Part shown: one piece after another, positions 12,401-24,369 of the stretch | Layout of the letters: the number at the start of each line of letters is the position of its first letter | Position numbering within the stretch: position 1 is the stretch's first letter | NCBI GenBank assembly: GCA_947579605.1 | Contig: OX388320.1 | Span: 5,208,001-5,272,000 of the forward strand | Origin: Athripsodes cinereus | Taxonomy: Eukaryota > Arthropoda > Insecta > Trichoptera > Leptoceridae | Length of the DNA: 64,000 nt | Direction of reading: 5' to 3' | Position numbers and translations under genes: made by a program | The notes under the pieces: generated by a model | What the model saw: only the letters and a program-made list of their open reading frames with translations | Databases searched by the model: none | Told to the model about the DNA's origin: nothing

Positions 12401-15400
12401 TATTAAAAAAAAATACAAAAAAATAAAATAATATCTTTAACACCAGAAAGTCCAGCTCAGGCAATGCCCAGCGAGATGTGAGTTGTTGTGTCGATATTAA
12501 AATGTATAAGTTATCTCGAATCATCCTGATATTACACAAATTCAACAATATAAATCACTGAGATTCTATGTGTTTATTCATTCATTCTTTATACTGTACA
12601 TTATAAAAATAATTTATTCATTTAAATATGCAGATACATCAAGTACATACAATTAAACAACTTTAAGATAAGATAAACAATATTTACACAACATTGAGCT
12701 TTCATGTATCATAATTGTCAAGGTTTTCAAAAGTTTTCATATGCATGGGTTAGTTGGAAGATATTGCGCTTCAGCAATAAACTCGCCCATTGCACAAAAT
12801 CATGTTTTCAGTAGTAGTAATGTTGTGTTTTTTTATTCTTTGTATACTAATTTTGTGCAATAAAGATTATTATTATACTTCGCGGGCCGTATGTAGACAC
12901 CCAATGCCCAATGGGCTGCGGGTTGGCCACCGTTGATCTAAGTTAAGTAACAATATTACTTTTACCCACTACACTAGTCATTTGGCTGTGTTGTGTCAGG
13001 TAATCTAATAGAAATTAAATTTCACACACAAAACCTCAAACCACCCCTGCCAAACATCAACTGACATAAAAACAATACAGTATAACAAAAATGTTATAAC
13101 TTTAATAAATAACAACATTACATGAAATTATTACATATTGTAGCAACAGTTTCTTGCCATTACTTTTTCCATGGAAAAGCATATTCGACAACTGTGGGGC
13201 CGCTAAACTAAGAAAGTTCCAAAAAATGTTCAAAATAATATTGGAATAAATGAGAAATGCGTTCCAATGGTTATGAAGTCAGTTTAGTGCCAATTCGTAA
13301 GCATTTGCGTGATTTATCTTCTACTACTATACTATCACGGCATATCCCACATGTAGGGTAGCCAGCAGATCAGGTGCATGTAATAAACATGCAAGCTTTC
13401 CTCTCCAGCATAATTAATCTATAATTTAATAATATATGGTTTACAGCAAAACACAATAATACAATCTTCCTAGAACCAGGATGTCATTCTTTCCAATTTG
13501 CTGCAACTCTACCTGAAGATCTCCCAACATCCTTTGAGAGTATACTCGGCCAAGTGAGATACATCATCACAGTGAAAGCGATTAAACATTTGAAGATCGA
13601 TGAGAAATATAAAATGTCCTTTACTGTTATATCAAAATGTGATCTTAACTGCATCCCTAACTGTGGAGTAAGTATTCTTTTTTTAAATCATTGGAAACAA
13701 ATTATAAGTAGGTACATACCCGGGATGTTATGTAGGGGGGGTCAGAATTTTTTTTAAATATTTTTTTTTATTTATTTATTTTATTCTTCACTGTACATTG
13801 GTTACAATATTACAAAATAAAACAGTGTCATAAAAATAACAGTTATACAATTCAATGTACAGAGGGCGAGTTTATCGCTAAAATGCGATAATTGAAATGT
13901 AATGAAATGTCAGTAAAAATGAAAAGTGAAAAATAGTGAAAAATAAAAATGTCTTCCAACTTAACCAGTATTTATTGTTTTATTGTTACAACTGCTGGCA
14001 GCTATCACGATTTACCGATTTGCATGCAAAATTTCTACCCCCTTTCTACCTGTACTGTACCCCCTTCTACCTGTACCCCCTTTCTACCTGTACATGCAAA
14101 ATTTCTACCCCCCATTGACAAATTTACAATTTGGTAGGTATAGGATTTTGTAATATTTCACAATCTTGTTTTGTGCAAAAGTTTCAGAACTGCCTTATAT
14201 TTATTCTGAACTCTAGAATGAGGGGCAGCTTCATACTCTGATACCAACTCCATACTTTTTCTATATTTTCATGCTTCATGACTTATTTTAAATGTACAAC
14301 AGCTATATCTTCTTTTGGCTGCCTTCATTCTTTTTTTGTGCGCCCAAATCGATGAAGTTTTATCACATTTCAATTAATATCACACCAGCTCTACCATTTT
14401 TCATAAAATGCATTAATACAACATTGGTTGACAATTTCCAGATTCCTATTCAAGTGGATGGCAGGAAGGGATTCAAATCCTTTTTTATGAATCAAGGTGC
14501 TATGGCCATGACTGTATGCCTTCCAATGTCAGGATTCCTTCCTGGACAGCGTGTACCAATAAATTATTCCATAAATAACTACAGCAGGATTCTTGTAAAA
14601 GAAGTCTTATTCAGGTTCATTAGAGTAAGTGAATATTACTTTTTTTTCTATCTAAAGCAGGGGCTCCCAACCTTTTCGACATCATAGAAAAAAATGATTG
14701 AAAATTTACTAAAGTGACTATTTTAGGTCTCAATTTTAAGAATTTGATGATTTCACCTGGACTCAAAATTTCTACTCCCCCCCCTTCCCCCATTGACAGA
14801 TTTTCTCTAATTTGTATTTTCCGAAAGTGTTTTTTTTATGATTTTTTTGACTTCCACACAGAATTCTATCCCTCCATCGCCAAACTTTAGACTAGCTATG
14901 GGAATTTCAATTTTTTTTTTTTATTTTTTTATTTTATTTAATGAAAATAGTACATTGAATAATAAATATATACATCTTATGATAATGAGTCACGCCAAAT
15001 CTAAAAGATTTGTCGGCGTGTTCTCTTATAACATACTTTATACATATATTGACCTAATACGACATTAACCTAAATACAAAAATAATTATTAGTTATATAT
15101 AAATCCACACTTTATTAACCATTCCTTGACTAATTTTTTTGCAATATTTTTACTCTTGCATTTCTAATATTTCATGAAATGTTTAATTTAAATCAGAAGG
15201 CACAATTTTTGGTCCCAATTATTATATTTTTCATTGTAAACTAGTTTCCTCATTAATTGAACATTTAGTCATGGAAGCATTGAAATTGGTACAGTGTTGG
15301 GAAACCCCTTATTTAAGCCATCACAGCTCTTCCCACAAGTGTGGTACCTAACCAATTAGCAAATTAAATCTAACGTGCTCAGGACAAAGGCATCAAACCA

Positions 15401-18400
15401 CAATTTTGGCAAAAGCCATTTTATATCTTAGAGTCAATCATTTGTGTCTTTATCAAAATATTTTTTTTAGCTTAATTGCAAATATCCAATAGGACAAAGG
15501 ACTCAAACAGCATGAATTTCACTATTAACACCAAAAAATTTCATGTAGATATAATTTTACGGCGAGGTAAAAGGCATCAAACCACATAACCCCAAACATG
15601 CGACATACATACAGAGATGTGCAAAATACTTCCAAAAAAGTATTTAAATACAAAATACAAACACTTTTGAATTTTTGTATTTCAAATACAAAATACTAAA
15701 TACTTTTTCAAAATGGTATTTAAATACAAAATACAAAATACGTATTTTCAAAATACTTTTTTAAAATACCTTTTTAAAATACTTTTTACAAATAGTCGAA
15801 CAAGGTGTAAGACAAAAGTATTTAATATTTAAACCATTGATGAATGAAAAGAAATTAAAAACTGGACAAAAGTATACATAAATGGAGAAAGGGTTGACAT
15901 GATTAGATATAGCATTGCTTGCAGACAATTGATGAATACCATTGATGAATGAAAAACTGGACAAGAGTATAAATAAATGGAGAAAGGGTTTACATGATTC
16001 GATATATCATTGCTTGCAGATAATGAGGATGAGCCTTAGGAAGAACTGTCAAAATAGAAAAAAAAAATAATTAAGTCATGACAAAATGTACCGTTGTTAG
16101 AAGAGATAAGCCGAAAATTATCATAAATGGATTAAGTATCATCAAGCAGATAAGAGAATTCCTGACTTGGGCTGCAAAATAAATCAGAATGGATAATCCA
16201 AATCTGAAATCGTATGGACTACTGTAACATCATATTATATACAGGACTGCTCCAGACTCTTCCTTATCGTCTTCAGATGGTTTTTAATGTTGCCTCCGGA
16301 TCATTTACAGGGAGAATAAGAGGTGCCACATAACTTCACTACTAAGAAGTCTACACTAACTGTGAGTCCTAGAGATAGTGGTGTTTAAACTGTGTCTCAC
16401 TGTCCACAAGGCAGCACACTACCCACTGAGCTGTTCCGCTGACGAAAGAAGAAACATAGTCGCAGCGTCATCTGCCTGGAATAGATTGCCTTCAGACAAA
16501 ATTGAAAATGCTACCATTCAGGAGAAATCACAGCGCCCTTGAGATGGCCATGAAACATTAAACGGCGTCATGTATAATTTGTTCAATCATCATTATTATG
16601 TGTGTATATCTCAAACATGGAGTACTCTAATGGAAACGTTGTATTTGTAATTCAACAAATTGGCAAAAAAGCTTGCGTACGCGCATATCAATATTAATGG
16701 CAGAATTTTGTTTCAAACAATAAAAAGGTATTTTGTAAAAGTATTTTGTGTAAAATACAAAATACTCAAAAAAAGTATTTCAAATAAAATACAAAATACT
16801 TTTTACAAAAAGGTATTTGAAATACAAAATACAAATACGTATTTTGTATTTTGTATTTGTATTTTAAATACTTTTATTTCAAATATGTCACATCTCTGCA
16901 TACATATCTCTTTAACATGTTGCTAAAGTTTGTCAGGACAAAGGATTTCATCAAATTTTTTTGATTTTTTGTTTATAACTTGATAGTTCCCGAATATTAT
17001 TCTTAAATTTTTATGACATAATAAAAAAAAACTACATTACAAAAAGATGGTAAAATAATAATGAAAAAAATTTGAAATTTTCTTAATCCTACAGTTTTTT
17101 GCTTCTCCTATAAAATTTGACTGATGTGGTTTGAAGCCTTTGTCCCGAGCACAGTCGATATGTAACAAACATGATGTCTTCATTGTGCCTCATTAATTAA
17201 ATTTACTTACATTACCCAACTCTTACAGGACACTCTAAAACGTACAGATAAGTCTGGGAACTCTGCGGATCCAATCTAATATAAAAATTGAAAATTAGCA
17301 GTTATGTTATTAGACAAAAAAATCTTTTTCAGATTGTCACATATACTGCAGTAGAACCAATCAAAATGATTAAAGAAATAAAGAAGTTGATTGTAGAATA
17401 CGCTGGCAGAGGTGTAGGAAAGCTATCGCAGAGTTCATACAATGTGTCCTTTATTGTGCCAACTGTGCCACCTTCTACGACTATATGCAATTTACCAGTG
17501 GATATCAAATATTATTTAAAGGTATATTATCATTTTTTTTTAAATTTACAAGAGTGGTAATAGTGTCGTATGGTAATAGTATAGAGTGAAAGATGGTGTA
17601 CGCAATGGTAATAGTGTCGTATGGTAATTGTGTCGTATGGTAATTGTGTCGTATGGTAATAGTATAGAGTGAAAGATGGTGTACGTAATGGTAATAGTGT
17701 CATATGGTAATAGTATAGAGTGAAAGATGGTGTACGTAATGGTAATAGTGTCGTATGGTAATAGTATAAAGTGAAAGATGGTGTACGTAATGGTAATAGT
17801 GTCGTATGGTAATAGTATAGAGTGAAAGATGGTGTACGTAATGGTAATAGTGTCTTAATGCAATAGTATAGAGTGAAAGATGGTGTAACAACCAGAATAA
17901 ATGTGAATAGACCAGCAGACTTAGTCAAAACAACCTGTGTAACAACCAGAATAAATGTGAATAGACCAGCAGACTTAGTCAAAACACATTTTAGCATTAT
18001 GTAGTCGTTCGACTTTAGACGACATTGCATAAAAAAATTATTAGAGTGGTAATAGTATCGTATGGTAATAGTATAGAGTGAAAGATGGTGTAACAACCAG
18101 AATAAATGTGAATAGACCAGCAAAAGACTTAGTCAAAACACATTTTAGCATTATGTAGTCATTTGACTGTAGACGACTTTGCAGAAAGTATCAATTTTCG
18201 TAGCTGAAATACACAATGACTTGAGTATTTTATTTGAGTATAGTCGAACGACTACATAACGCTAAAATGTGTTTTGACTACATCTGCAGCCGCGCGCCTT
18301 CCATACAAGCGGATATGCAACGCATGCTCTCTAAAATTAATAAATAATATTAATTAATTAATCTAAAATAAATAAACAATATTATACATAAATAACCTTA

Positions 18401-20226
18401 AAACCTTAAAGCATTTTTGGTGTTTGTGGATGTCTGGGTATCTCGTTGGGAGCTTCTGCGTCAGCCGGGTTCACCTCCTGACGCAGGAGAGTCTTAGGGT
18501 TGGTTTTTGCCCTTTGCGGCGTTGGCACGATAGTGAACTCGTTTTCTCGTTGTATCGTCCTGTCTCCCTTGGTGGAGAGTAGGTTTGGGAGGTATGTCCC
18601 TTTTGGGAGGGTTTAATGTTTTCACACCATTCGTCACTGGTGATTCTTGGGCTCGCGCCCTCTGAACGCCAAATAACAAGTTTCTGGACACCTCACTTCG
18701 GCTTTTGTTACTCAGAAATTTTTATATATCATATTTACTCGATGTTATCTACCTTATATTAATTGTACTATATTTTGTCCTGTTTTATGCTTTTTTTTTA
18801 TATAATTTTGTATTTTTTTTTTTATTCAATAAAATAAACATACTTTCAAAAGGGACATTGAAGAGAGTGTAGCTTAAAAGATTCCCACGACGGCGGTTTA
18901 AGCCGGTCGGTCCTTCAGACCTGCCCAATGGCCCGCCCGTGAGGACAATTTTGGTTTGAATGTGCGGATAAATAGGAGTCTATGACTCCTGAAATATCCG
19001 GGTGTGAGGTGGATCTCTCTTCAATATACATAAATAATCTTATAATGATACTCTACACTACTATATTATACAATTTTTATGATAATTTATTGTAGGACAT
19101 GCTTTGCATATATACTTGTATGGAAGGCACGCTGTGGAAAGGACTATGGTAGTTTGAGCATTTGGAAAGGAAAAACGAGGACATAATGTCTAAAAAATCA
19201 CACAGGTGTTCTTAGAAAAGTGGCTGAACACCTGAACATTACCTATCAAAACATTGAATTAAAAATGACAGATTGACTTTGTATTTATTTCATAACTAAT
19301 ATTTATACTTCAGATAATTGCTGTGATGCCACTGATGCACAAAAATCTTAATATACGTATTCCATTGACTATTGGGACCATCCCTGTGAGGAGTCCACAA
19401 GTAGGATCACCCTTCGTTGCCCCTCCATACAACGCTGGTCCTTCCACGTCTAATGGAGAAATGTCCTACAATAATCAATATTATTTTGATCTGCGTAAGT
19501 AATTTGTCTATCTTTCTTCTTTCTTAGTCCTGGCCTTGTATTTCCATTATCATCTGAGGCCAACCTTTTTGATTCTCGTTCTCCAAGTACCCCTATCCTG
19601 TGTCTGTGCTAGGTCGAGTTCTGCTGCCGTCAAATACTTTTTTTTTTACTTTTGCACATCATCATTATATAACAGTGTTAACAAATTAATATAAAATTTT
19701 AAAAAACTAGGATGATGTGCAGTGGCGAGATTATCTTATGACGCATGAAAAAATAAACCAAACTTATCAGTGAAAGAATGCTAGGCAAGCGGTGTAATGA
19801 ATGAAGCAAGATGAAGATTTCCCAACATACCTTAACATAACCTAATCCCAATTATCGGTTTTGCTTACTAGTCGGCCGACAAATTGATCATTTGAGCATC
19901 TGGCTATTCGGTAAATCAATAATGAGCCCATCTCTATTAAATGATGAATTTAGCTTCATTGAAAATATGAAAATTCATAAATAACACCACTTCCACCACC
20001 AAACAAAATCTGAAATTCATGTGCCAATTTTGGTGTTAAAACAGTTAATAAAAACATTTGTTTTATTGCAGCTCCTCCGTCTTTTGAAGAATCTACCGAG
20101 TGTAAACAGGTGTGGGAAAAACGCAGCGTCAATACCAAAATATGTTACTTCAAGCCCAAATATCTTGTATTCCACTTTCCTGATACATTACAAGAAGGTG
20201 AAGAGAAATTGGAAAGGAGGAAGTAA
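6480..20226 (+). CDS. Arrestin domain-containing protein (gene B), complete
   Basis: Seven exons: 6480-6594, 7086-7232, 13447-13667, 14442-14624, 17333-17521, 19314-19494 and 20072-20226 (TAA at 20224-20226). They total 1191 nt, about 396 residues, the usual size of an alpha-arrestin. All junctions are GT..AG and phases agree. The Arrestin_N domain spans roughly residues 1-160: an FxNGxxYSGExVxG-like start, a KGYxxxKW strand, then ExGxHxFxFxxxLPEDLPTSFES. Arrestin_C follows from about 165 to 345 (LPMSGFLPGQ; VPTVPPST). Exon order and length match gene C (115/112, 147/147, 221/218, 183, 189, 181, 155/143). The family links transmembrane cargo to Nedd4-type ubiquitin ligases. Here the C-terminal motif reads PPSF, not PPxY. 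Introns 2, 4 and 5 are swollen by mobile DNA. No frame break was found. Confidence 0.88.
7435..7545 (+). repeat. LINE/SINE 3' tail, GTAGTATAG family
   Basis: The sequence contains GGCTACCCCACTTGTGGGATATGC-like words and ends in a GGTATAGTAGTAGTATAG microsatellite. The same words end the RTE-type LINE at 5520-5573 (CTACCCCACTTGGGAC). This is either an RTE 3' end or a SINE that borrows it. Similar copies are near 13324-13425 (minus), 24165-24215, 25800-25895 and 27885-27990 (minus). Confidence 0.6.
7620..8000 (-). repeat. LINE remnants: CR1/L2-type tail and RT C-terminus
   Basis: On the minus strand, 7620-7790 reads as a LINE 3' tail: GTTGGAAGACATCGCATTTTAGCGATAAACTCGCCC-like sequence, a CTGTACATTGAAT / TGTACAGTGAAG stem, then an ATAAATAAA tail. 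Adjoining minus-strand sequence at about 7800-7990 translates to a HPSRGRPKSTWM...LDEEDIANR segment typical of the C-terminal tail of a non-LTR reverse transcriptase. Both are short relics in intron 2 of gene B. Confidence 0.6.
8165..12344 (-). pseudogene. Decayed CR1/L2-like non-LTR retrotransposon
   Basis: In minus-strand order, 12344-11919 and 11928-10990 carry an endonuclease-like domain (HINGQSVPYHHDEL, ISESWL, MGDFNTCLL, FSHHDLLF). 9816-9466 and 9598-8165 carry the reverse transcriptase: FRPISILPVFSKVIERL, a GFREGHST block, LLDFSSAFNSVD, AGVPQGGILSPLLF, YADDLQVY, then the WNNLPSKIR...SFRQAVKNH tail of CR1/L2-type elements. Frame changes near 11925 and about 9535 (an A/T run) break it. 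A 1.2 kb DNA element at 9777-10998 interrupts it between endonuclease and reverse transcriptase. It lies antisense in intron 2 of gene B. It cannot be active. Confidence 0.85.
9777..10998. mobile_element. TA-flanked DNA element inside the CR1/L2-like LINE
   Basis: The terminal inverted repeat CCCAACTAGCACA begins at 9777 and its complement ends at 10998. TA dinucleotides at 9775-9776 and 10999-11000 are the target duplication. Removing the element plus one TA rejoins the LINE reading frame without a gap, which confirms the borders. The interior is non-coding and contains many TACCGCTACTGTACCGCTA-like and GGTATA words. The TA target suggests a Tc1/mariner-like superfamily, but no transposase is present to prove it. 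Confidence 0.85.
12744..12876 (+). repeat. LINE 3' tail, subfamily with GCAATAAAG
   Basis: GGTTAGTTGGAAGATATTGC is followed by AGCAATAAACTCGCCC, a TTGCACAAAAT / ATTTTGTGCAA stem, and AATAAAGATTATTATTAT at the end. A close copy lies at 23818-23962. This looks like the 3' end of a CR1/L2-type LINE, cut short at its 5' side. Confidence 0.65.
13324..13425 (-). repeat. LINE/SINE 3' tail, GTAGTATAG family (minus)
   Basis: On the minus strand this reads as the same tail seen at 7435-7545 (GCTACCCTACATGTGGGATATG, ending in a GTATAGTAG microsatellite). It lies 20-120 bp upstream of exon 3 of gene B. Confidence 0.55.
13762..13980 (-). repeat. LINE 3' tail, TGTACAGTGAAG subfamily (minus)
   Basis: Minus-strand copy of the tail at 7620-7790. 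It has the AGTTGGAAGACAT start, GCGATAAACTCGCCCTCTG, the TGTACATTGAAT / CAATGTACAGTG stem and an AATAAATAAATA end. It lies in intron 3 of gene B, about 100 bp after the splice donor. Confidence 0.6.
15612..16898. mobile_element. hAT-type element, copy 1 (1287 bp)
   Basis: Perfect 8-bp target duplications CATACATA flank it (15604-15611 and 16899-16906). The termini are CAGAGATGTGCAAAATAC and, inverted, CAGAGATGTGACATATTTG. About 180-200 bp at each end are built from AAAATAC / GTATTTT words that can fold back on themselves. The middle has a direct duplication of about 115 bp (about 15838-16020) and a unique-looking block (16045-16650) also present in copy 2 (43025-43740). No transposase was seen. 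It sits in intron 4 of gene B. Confidence 0.88.
17553..18125. repeat. 51-bp minisatellite in intron 5 of gene B
   Basis: The unit is GGTAATAGTGTCGTATGG plus TAATAGTATAGAGTGAAAG plus ATGGTGTACGTAAT, repeated about five times with sub-repeats of GTCGTATGGTAAT. Two or three copies of a second unit (AACAACCAGAATAAATGTG...) follow. The array begins about 30 bp after the donor site of exon 5. Since 51 is a multiple of three, long but meaningless open frames run through it on the minus strand. Confidence 0.85.
18126..18290. repeat. Inverted repeat next to the minisatellite
   Basis: ACACATTTTAGCATTATGTA at 18137 onward and GACTACATAACGCTAAAATG near 18248-18275 are inverted copies about 100 bp apart. 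A third copy of the arm lies near 17985-18020. The structure probably is the end of a foldback DNA element. Exact borders were not found. Confidence 0.5.
18400..19035. repeat. Unclassified GC-richer repeat block
   Basis: This block stands out from the AT-rich intron: GACGCAGGAGAGTC, CACGACGGCGGTTTAAGCC, GGTCGGTCCTTCAGACC. It has an AT-rich centre ending in CAATAAAATAAACAT. A short minus-strand frame (18691-18494) is rich in R/P/K, as in retroelement Gag tails, but is too short to classify. It is likely the 3' part of a retroelement. Confidence 0.4.
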
Positions 20227-21583
20227 TCTGTATTGACTGGTACAAAGCTGTAAACTGGTACAAAATAGAAGCGGCCAGATCTTTTGCTTTCAGCATTTTA
20301 TAATAATTTAATTATAAGCAGTCCTTTTTGATTATTAAGAAAAGTGTATGTTGTAAAAAAAATCTATCAATCATTCTCTTGATACAGTATGACTATTTTG
20401 GAAGAGCAACTCCTCTGATCTTTATTCTAGTCGTTTTCACCTGTACTCACAAAAAAATATACGGAGACCTGGCTTACTGGCTGTATCTAATGTGAGAATA
20501 GAGTTATCTCGGACTAAACCAAAATCTTACTTACAGAATATTTTTTCTATTGTACACTGTGAAAAAAATTCATTAGTATGCATATTGTTGTATAATATAA
20601 TTTTTTAATTTTTCAATTAAGAAATGATATGAAATTAAAATAAATTTTATTTCTTTACAACAAATAATTTTACAAGTGTATAAAAAAATACAAAGCAAAA
20701 ATATTAATCACGTAGCTATTCTAATGTAGTAAACAAATACACTGCCTCACTAGATTTGTAATTTGTTCTGAGACAGTGGAATCTGTATCCATAAAGTATA
20801 ATATTTATACTATATATTAGTGCTCCGCAACCTTTTCTCATCTACGGCACACCAAAATTAATATAAACAGTCAAAAGCCAGGAATATTTTTAGTCTGACA
20901 CAAAGTGGGAACTTTGCTAATCTTTCTTTGTGAATGACATGTTATTTAACCAGATATAACAGTTATTCTGAGTATGGGTGAATAGTAGCTTTATATATAT
21001 ATATATGTATATGCTGACTTGAATTAAATTTATTTGTGTTAATAATCAATTTTGCATTAGCGGAATCCACTGTAGTGCATGATTGTATGCGTGCTATTTA
21101 TTACATGATGTATTGAGATTATTGTTGTAAATACAGCAATGATTTTAAAGCAAACAGAATGATGTGTATGTATTGGTTTTATTTACCTACTTGTAACAGT
21201 TTTTATTTTTTTAATATTTGCGTAGGTACTCGTACATCATTTTTGTAATCAACTAATAGATTTTTGATATGTTTTGATTTTATTTACTTCCACTGTGTTA
21301 ATGTTTTTATATTTTGGTTTTATATGTATACTTAGTTATATTGTTATGTAAACGATATTTGTTAACCTTTATTGTCAATGGCCAATGTGCTGTTTATGAT
21401 GAATATATAAATAAATAAATACTCAAATCTAGATACATATTATCAAACTGTGTTCAACAGCAACTTGTATTATATTTACCCAGTTATTTTTTTTAATCAT
21501 GTTCTAAGGCTCTCTATAAGCGTTTATTAGTTTTTTTAAAGTTAGAAATTTTAAGTGTTTTAAGATGATTGGAGAATGTGCAT

Positions 21584-21771
21584 AAATTTTTTTTTTTTTT
21601 TTAAAAAGATTTATCTGGGTTTTGTTATAAACCCAAATACAACCTTATACACCTTTCACAGTAAGCTAAAAGCTTGTGTCGTGAAAGGGGAGTTTGCCGG
21701 CACCTGGGATCGAACCTCCGACCCCTTGTTCACGAGGCCGAGACTCTACCCTCAGGCTACCGACGAACTCA
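21584..21771 (-). mobile_element. tRNA-related SINE with poly(A) tail
   Basis: On the minus strand it starts GAGTTCGTCGGTAGCCTGAG and has a B box GGTTCGATCCC, then AGGTGCCGGCAAACTCCCC and a body ending in a long A run (T run at 21587-21602 on the plus strand). It is the best-preserved copy of the family seen in genes A and C at 823-935 and 54188-54300. Confidence 0.75.
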
Positions 21772-22166
21772 ATTATTTTGTTTCATTCCCTTTTATTGTT
21801 CTTTTTGAGAACATAGTGTAGGTACGTACCTCATAAATTAAGAGCTTTTCTGTGCCATAAAATATTTATAAAAAATATTAATGCTGCTTAAATATATTGT
21901 TAAATAAAACTATTGTATGTTAATTGTAAATATTGAATTAACTAAATTTTACATGTGAAATTTTATGAAGGACACGAAGACTTGAGATTAAGCAACCCAT
22001 TTTTTGTGCATAAACTTGAAAGAATAGATATTGTGTTGATTTTTGGGGCTTGTCATAGTCATCATTATGCCCTTTCTGGTAGCATAAGCAACTATTTTGG
22101 AAAGATATTATATTTTGAGATAAGCCCTTTTTTTTAATTTTTGTAAAAACGTAGATCACTACACAC

Positions 22167-22430
22167 GACGTCACAGACAACACTGGCAGATAGATAGGTT
22201 ATTGAAACCGGCCATTAGTCAGTCGATCTAGATCATCAGTGGATTAAAATTATTTACAGTGATTTTTATTCAATATAAATATATTTCACAAAGTTATGAC
22301 ACAGACAACACTGGCAGATAGATAGGTTATTGAAACCGGCCATTAGTCAGTCGATCTAGATCATCAGTGGATTAAAATTAATTACAGTGATTTTTATTCA
22401 ATATAAATATATTTCACAAATTTACGACAC
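22167..22430. repeat. Tandem duplication of about 127 bp
   Basis: A unit starting CACAGACAACACTGGCAGAT and ending ATATATTTCACAAAGTTATG is present twice in a row, with one or two base changes. No coding sequence was seen. Confidence 0.85.
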
Positions 22431-23817
22431 GATAATCACCATACGAATAATATGCTCATATTTTTTCAACATTTATATTATGTAGGTACATGACTTGAAT
22501 AAAAATGACAAACTTAATTTGTTATGGAATCTTTGTAGAGGGTTATATTTTAAGATAATTTAGAATTTAGATCTTAATGTGCCTTTGTTTATGTGCTTTG
22601 GCTACTAATCTCACAATTTAGTACAATATTTTTATAACGCAAAATAAGTTTTTTAAAGTTATGTATGTGTACTTATATTGAAAAAAAAAACCATGGGTAG
22701 AGATGGCTGGAGAAATATAGGGTAGTCTTATGTTCAACAGTGGACAGGAATAGCTGTAGAAGAAAGAAACTAATGTACCTACTCTTTGAAAATAAAAGAC
22801 TCACCCACTTAAGAGCAAAAATCTGATATTAATTTCACCCTGCAGCTTCCCTTGTGGAATAGGCATAAAATATTAAACGCAACTTTTCTTGCATATATTT
22901 TTCATTTTCATCACCGTCCTACAAATCCTCAATAATATGTCTGTCCTGTAGGATCTGGTTTACCTCGAAATTTAATTCATTAACGGCCACGTCACTGAAT
23001 ACTCCTCTCGGTTGTTATATAAATAATAAGTACATATATTGAAACAGATGCAATCACATTTTTGTACTTTTGAATAAGGGTCCATTAATATGTTACAAAG
23101 AGTGTATATTTGTATTTCGACATATTTCTTAATCATGTTTTGATGTAAATCAGAATTTTGATTAGTTGAATCAGTGCTGAGAAATTTGAATCTGAGAAAG
23201 TTATTCTTTTTTCCTGCCATTTAATATAACATTATTTTCAGAAAAGTCTACAGCAAATATACACTTATTTGGTATCATGTCGTTCCTTCCGTTATCTTCT
23301 GTCTTTTAATTTACAAATGCTGAAAAATGACAATGCCGTAAGAGAAATCTTTCATTCAGCTCTTATTCTTTTCTTGCACTCTTATTAGTCTCACATGGTG
23401 GTGGGGGTCTGCTTTTTTTGTTTTATTTCACCACTTGGTTCTGTCTAGTGCAACCTTGTGAGAAACATTGCAGTTCCACACATCTTGCCTCAACAATTCA
23501 CGTCATCTGCGCTTTGGATCTCCCCTTTGCCTCTTGCCGGTAACCTCGATGTGTTTTGTTACCTACATATACAGGAGGTTTTCTGGCTTCATGGCTGTAC
23601 CATGGTAATGCGCTCTTCTGTATCAGAGATATCCTGCACACCCAGATTCCCACAAATATAATATGATATTAATCCTTCATTCACAAAATTCGCGGAGAAT
23701 TATTCTATTAGGTACTTTTCATTTTATAGTAGATCTGAAGTTTGTATAAATCTGTATCGAAATTTGAATTAAATAATAAAAATTGAAATTTGTATAGATC
23801 TGAAAATTGTATTAATT

Positions 23818-23962
23818 GTATGGGTTAGTTGGAAGATATTGCGCTTCAGCAATAAACTCGCCCATTGCACAAAATTATTAATTCTATTGTTGTGATACCA
23901 TGTTTTTTGTTCTTCTTTACATATTGATTTTGTGCAATAAAGTTTATTATTATTATTATTAA
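23818..23962 (+). repeat. LINE 3' tail, GCAATAAAG subfamily
   Basis: GGTTAGTTGGAAGATATTGC, AGCAATAAACTCGCCC and TTTTGTGCAATAAAGTTTAT, ending in TTATTATTATTATT. This is a near copy of 12744-12876. Confidence 0.65.
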
Positions 23963-24218
23963 TGAACAAATACCTATGTACTTATAGATATACAAGATTT
24001 TATATTTTATATGTGTTTCATATTTTTTATTATGTAATCATTAAGCACAATATATATTATGTACAAATATAAATATATATTAAATATGTGACTTTGTAAT
24101 AAATTATTTTAATAAACTTTGCTAGTTTTATTTTGTACCTAAAACATTTTGTCTGTACTAGTCTGTTAGTTAGATTGCCACGCCGCTTGTAGGAAATGCT
24201 GTGATGGTGTGAATGGTT

Positions 24219-24369
24219 TGGTTAGTTGGAAGAGATCGCGCCTTTGCTATAAACTTACCCTCTGTACATTAATTACCTATATCTAATTTGAATGCATTTT
24301 TCTATAAATTGTATACATTGTAATCAATGTACAGTAAAGTATGGATAAATAAATAAATAAAAAAAAAAT
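24219..24369 (+). repeat. LINE 3' tail, TGTACAGTAAAG subfamily
   Basis: GGTTAGTTGGAAGAGATCGC, CCTCTGTACATTAATT, ATCAATGTACAGTAAAGTAT and an AAATAAATAAATAA tail. The TGTACATTnAT / ATnAATGTACA pair can form the terminal stem-loop seen in this LINE group. Confidence 0.65.

Noticed and set aside
17530..18123. Minus-strand open frame of 197 codons
   Set aside because: It is translation of a 51-bp minisatellite with repeated TPSFTLYYYHTT units. The period is divisible by three, which keeps the frame open.
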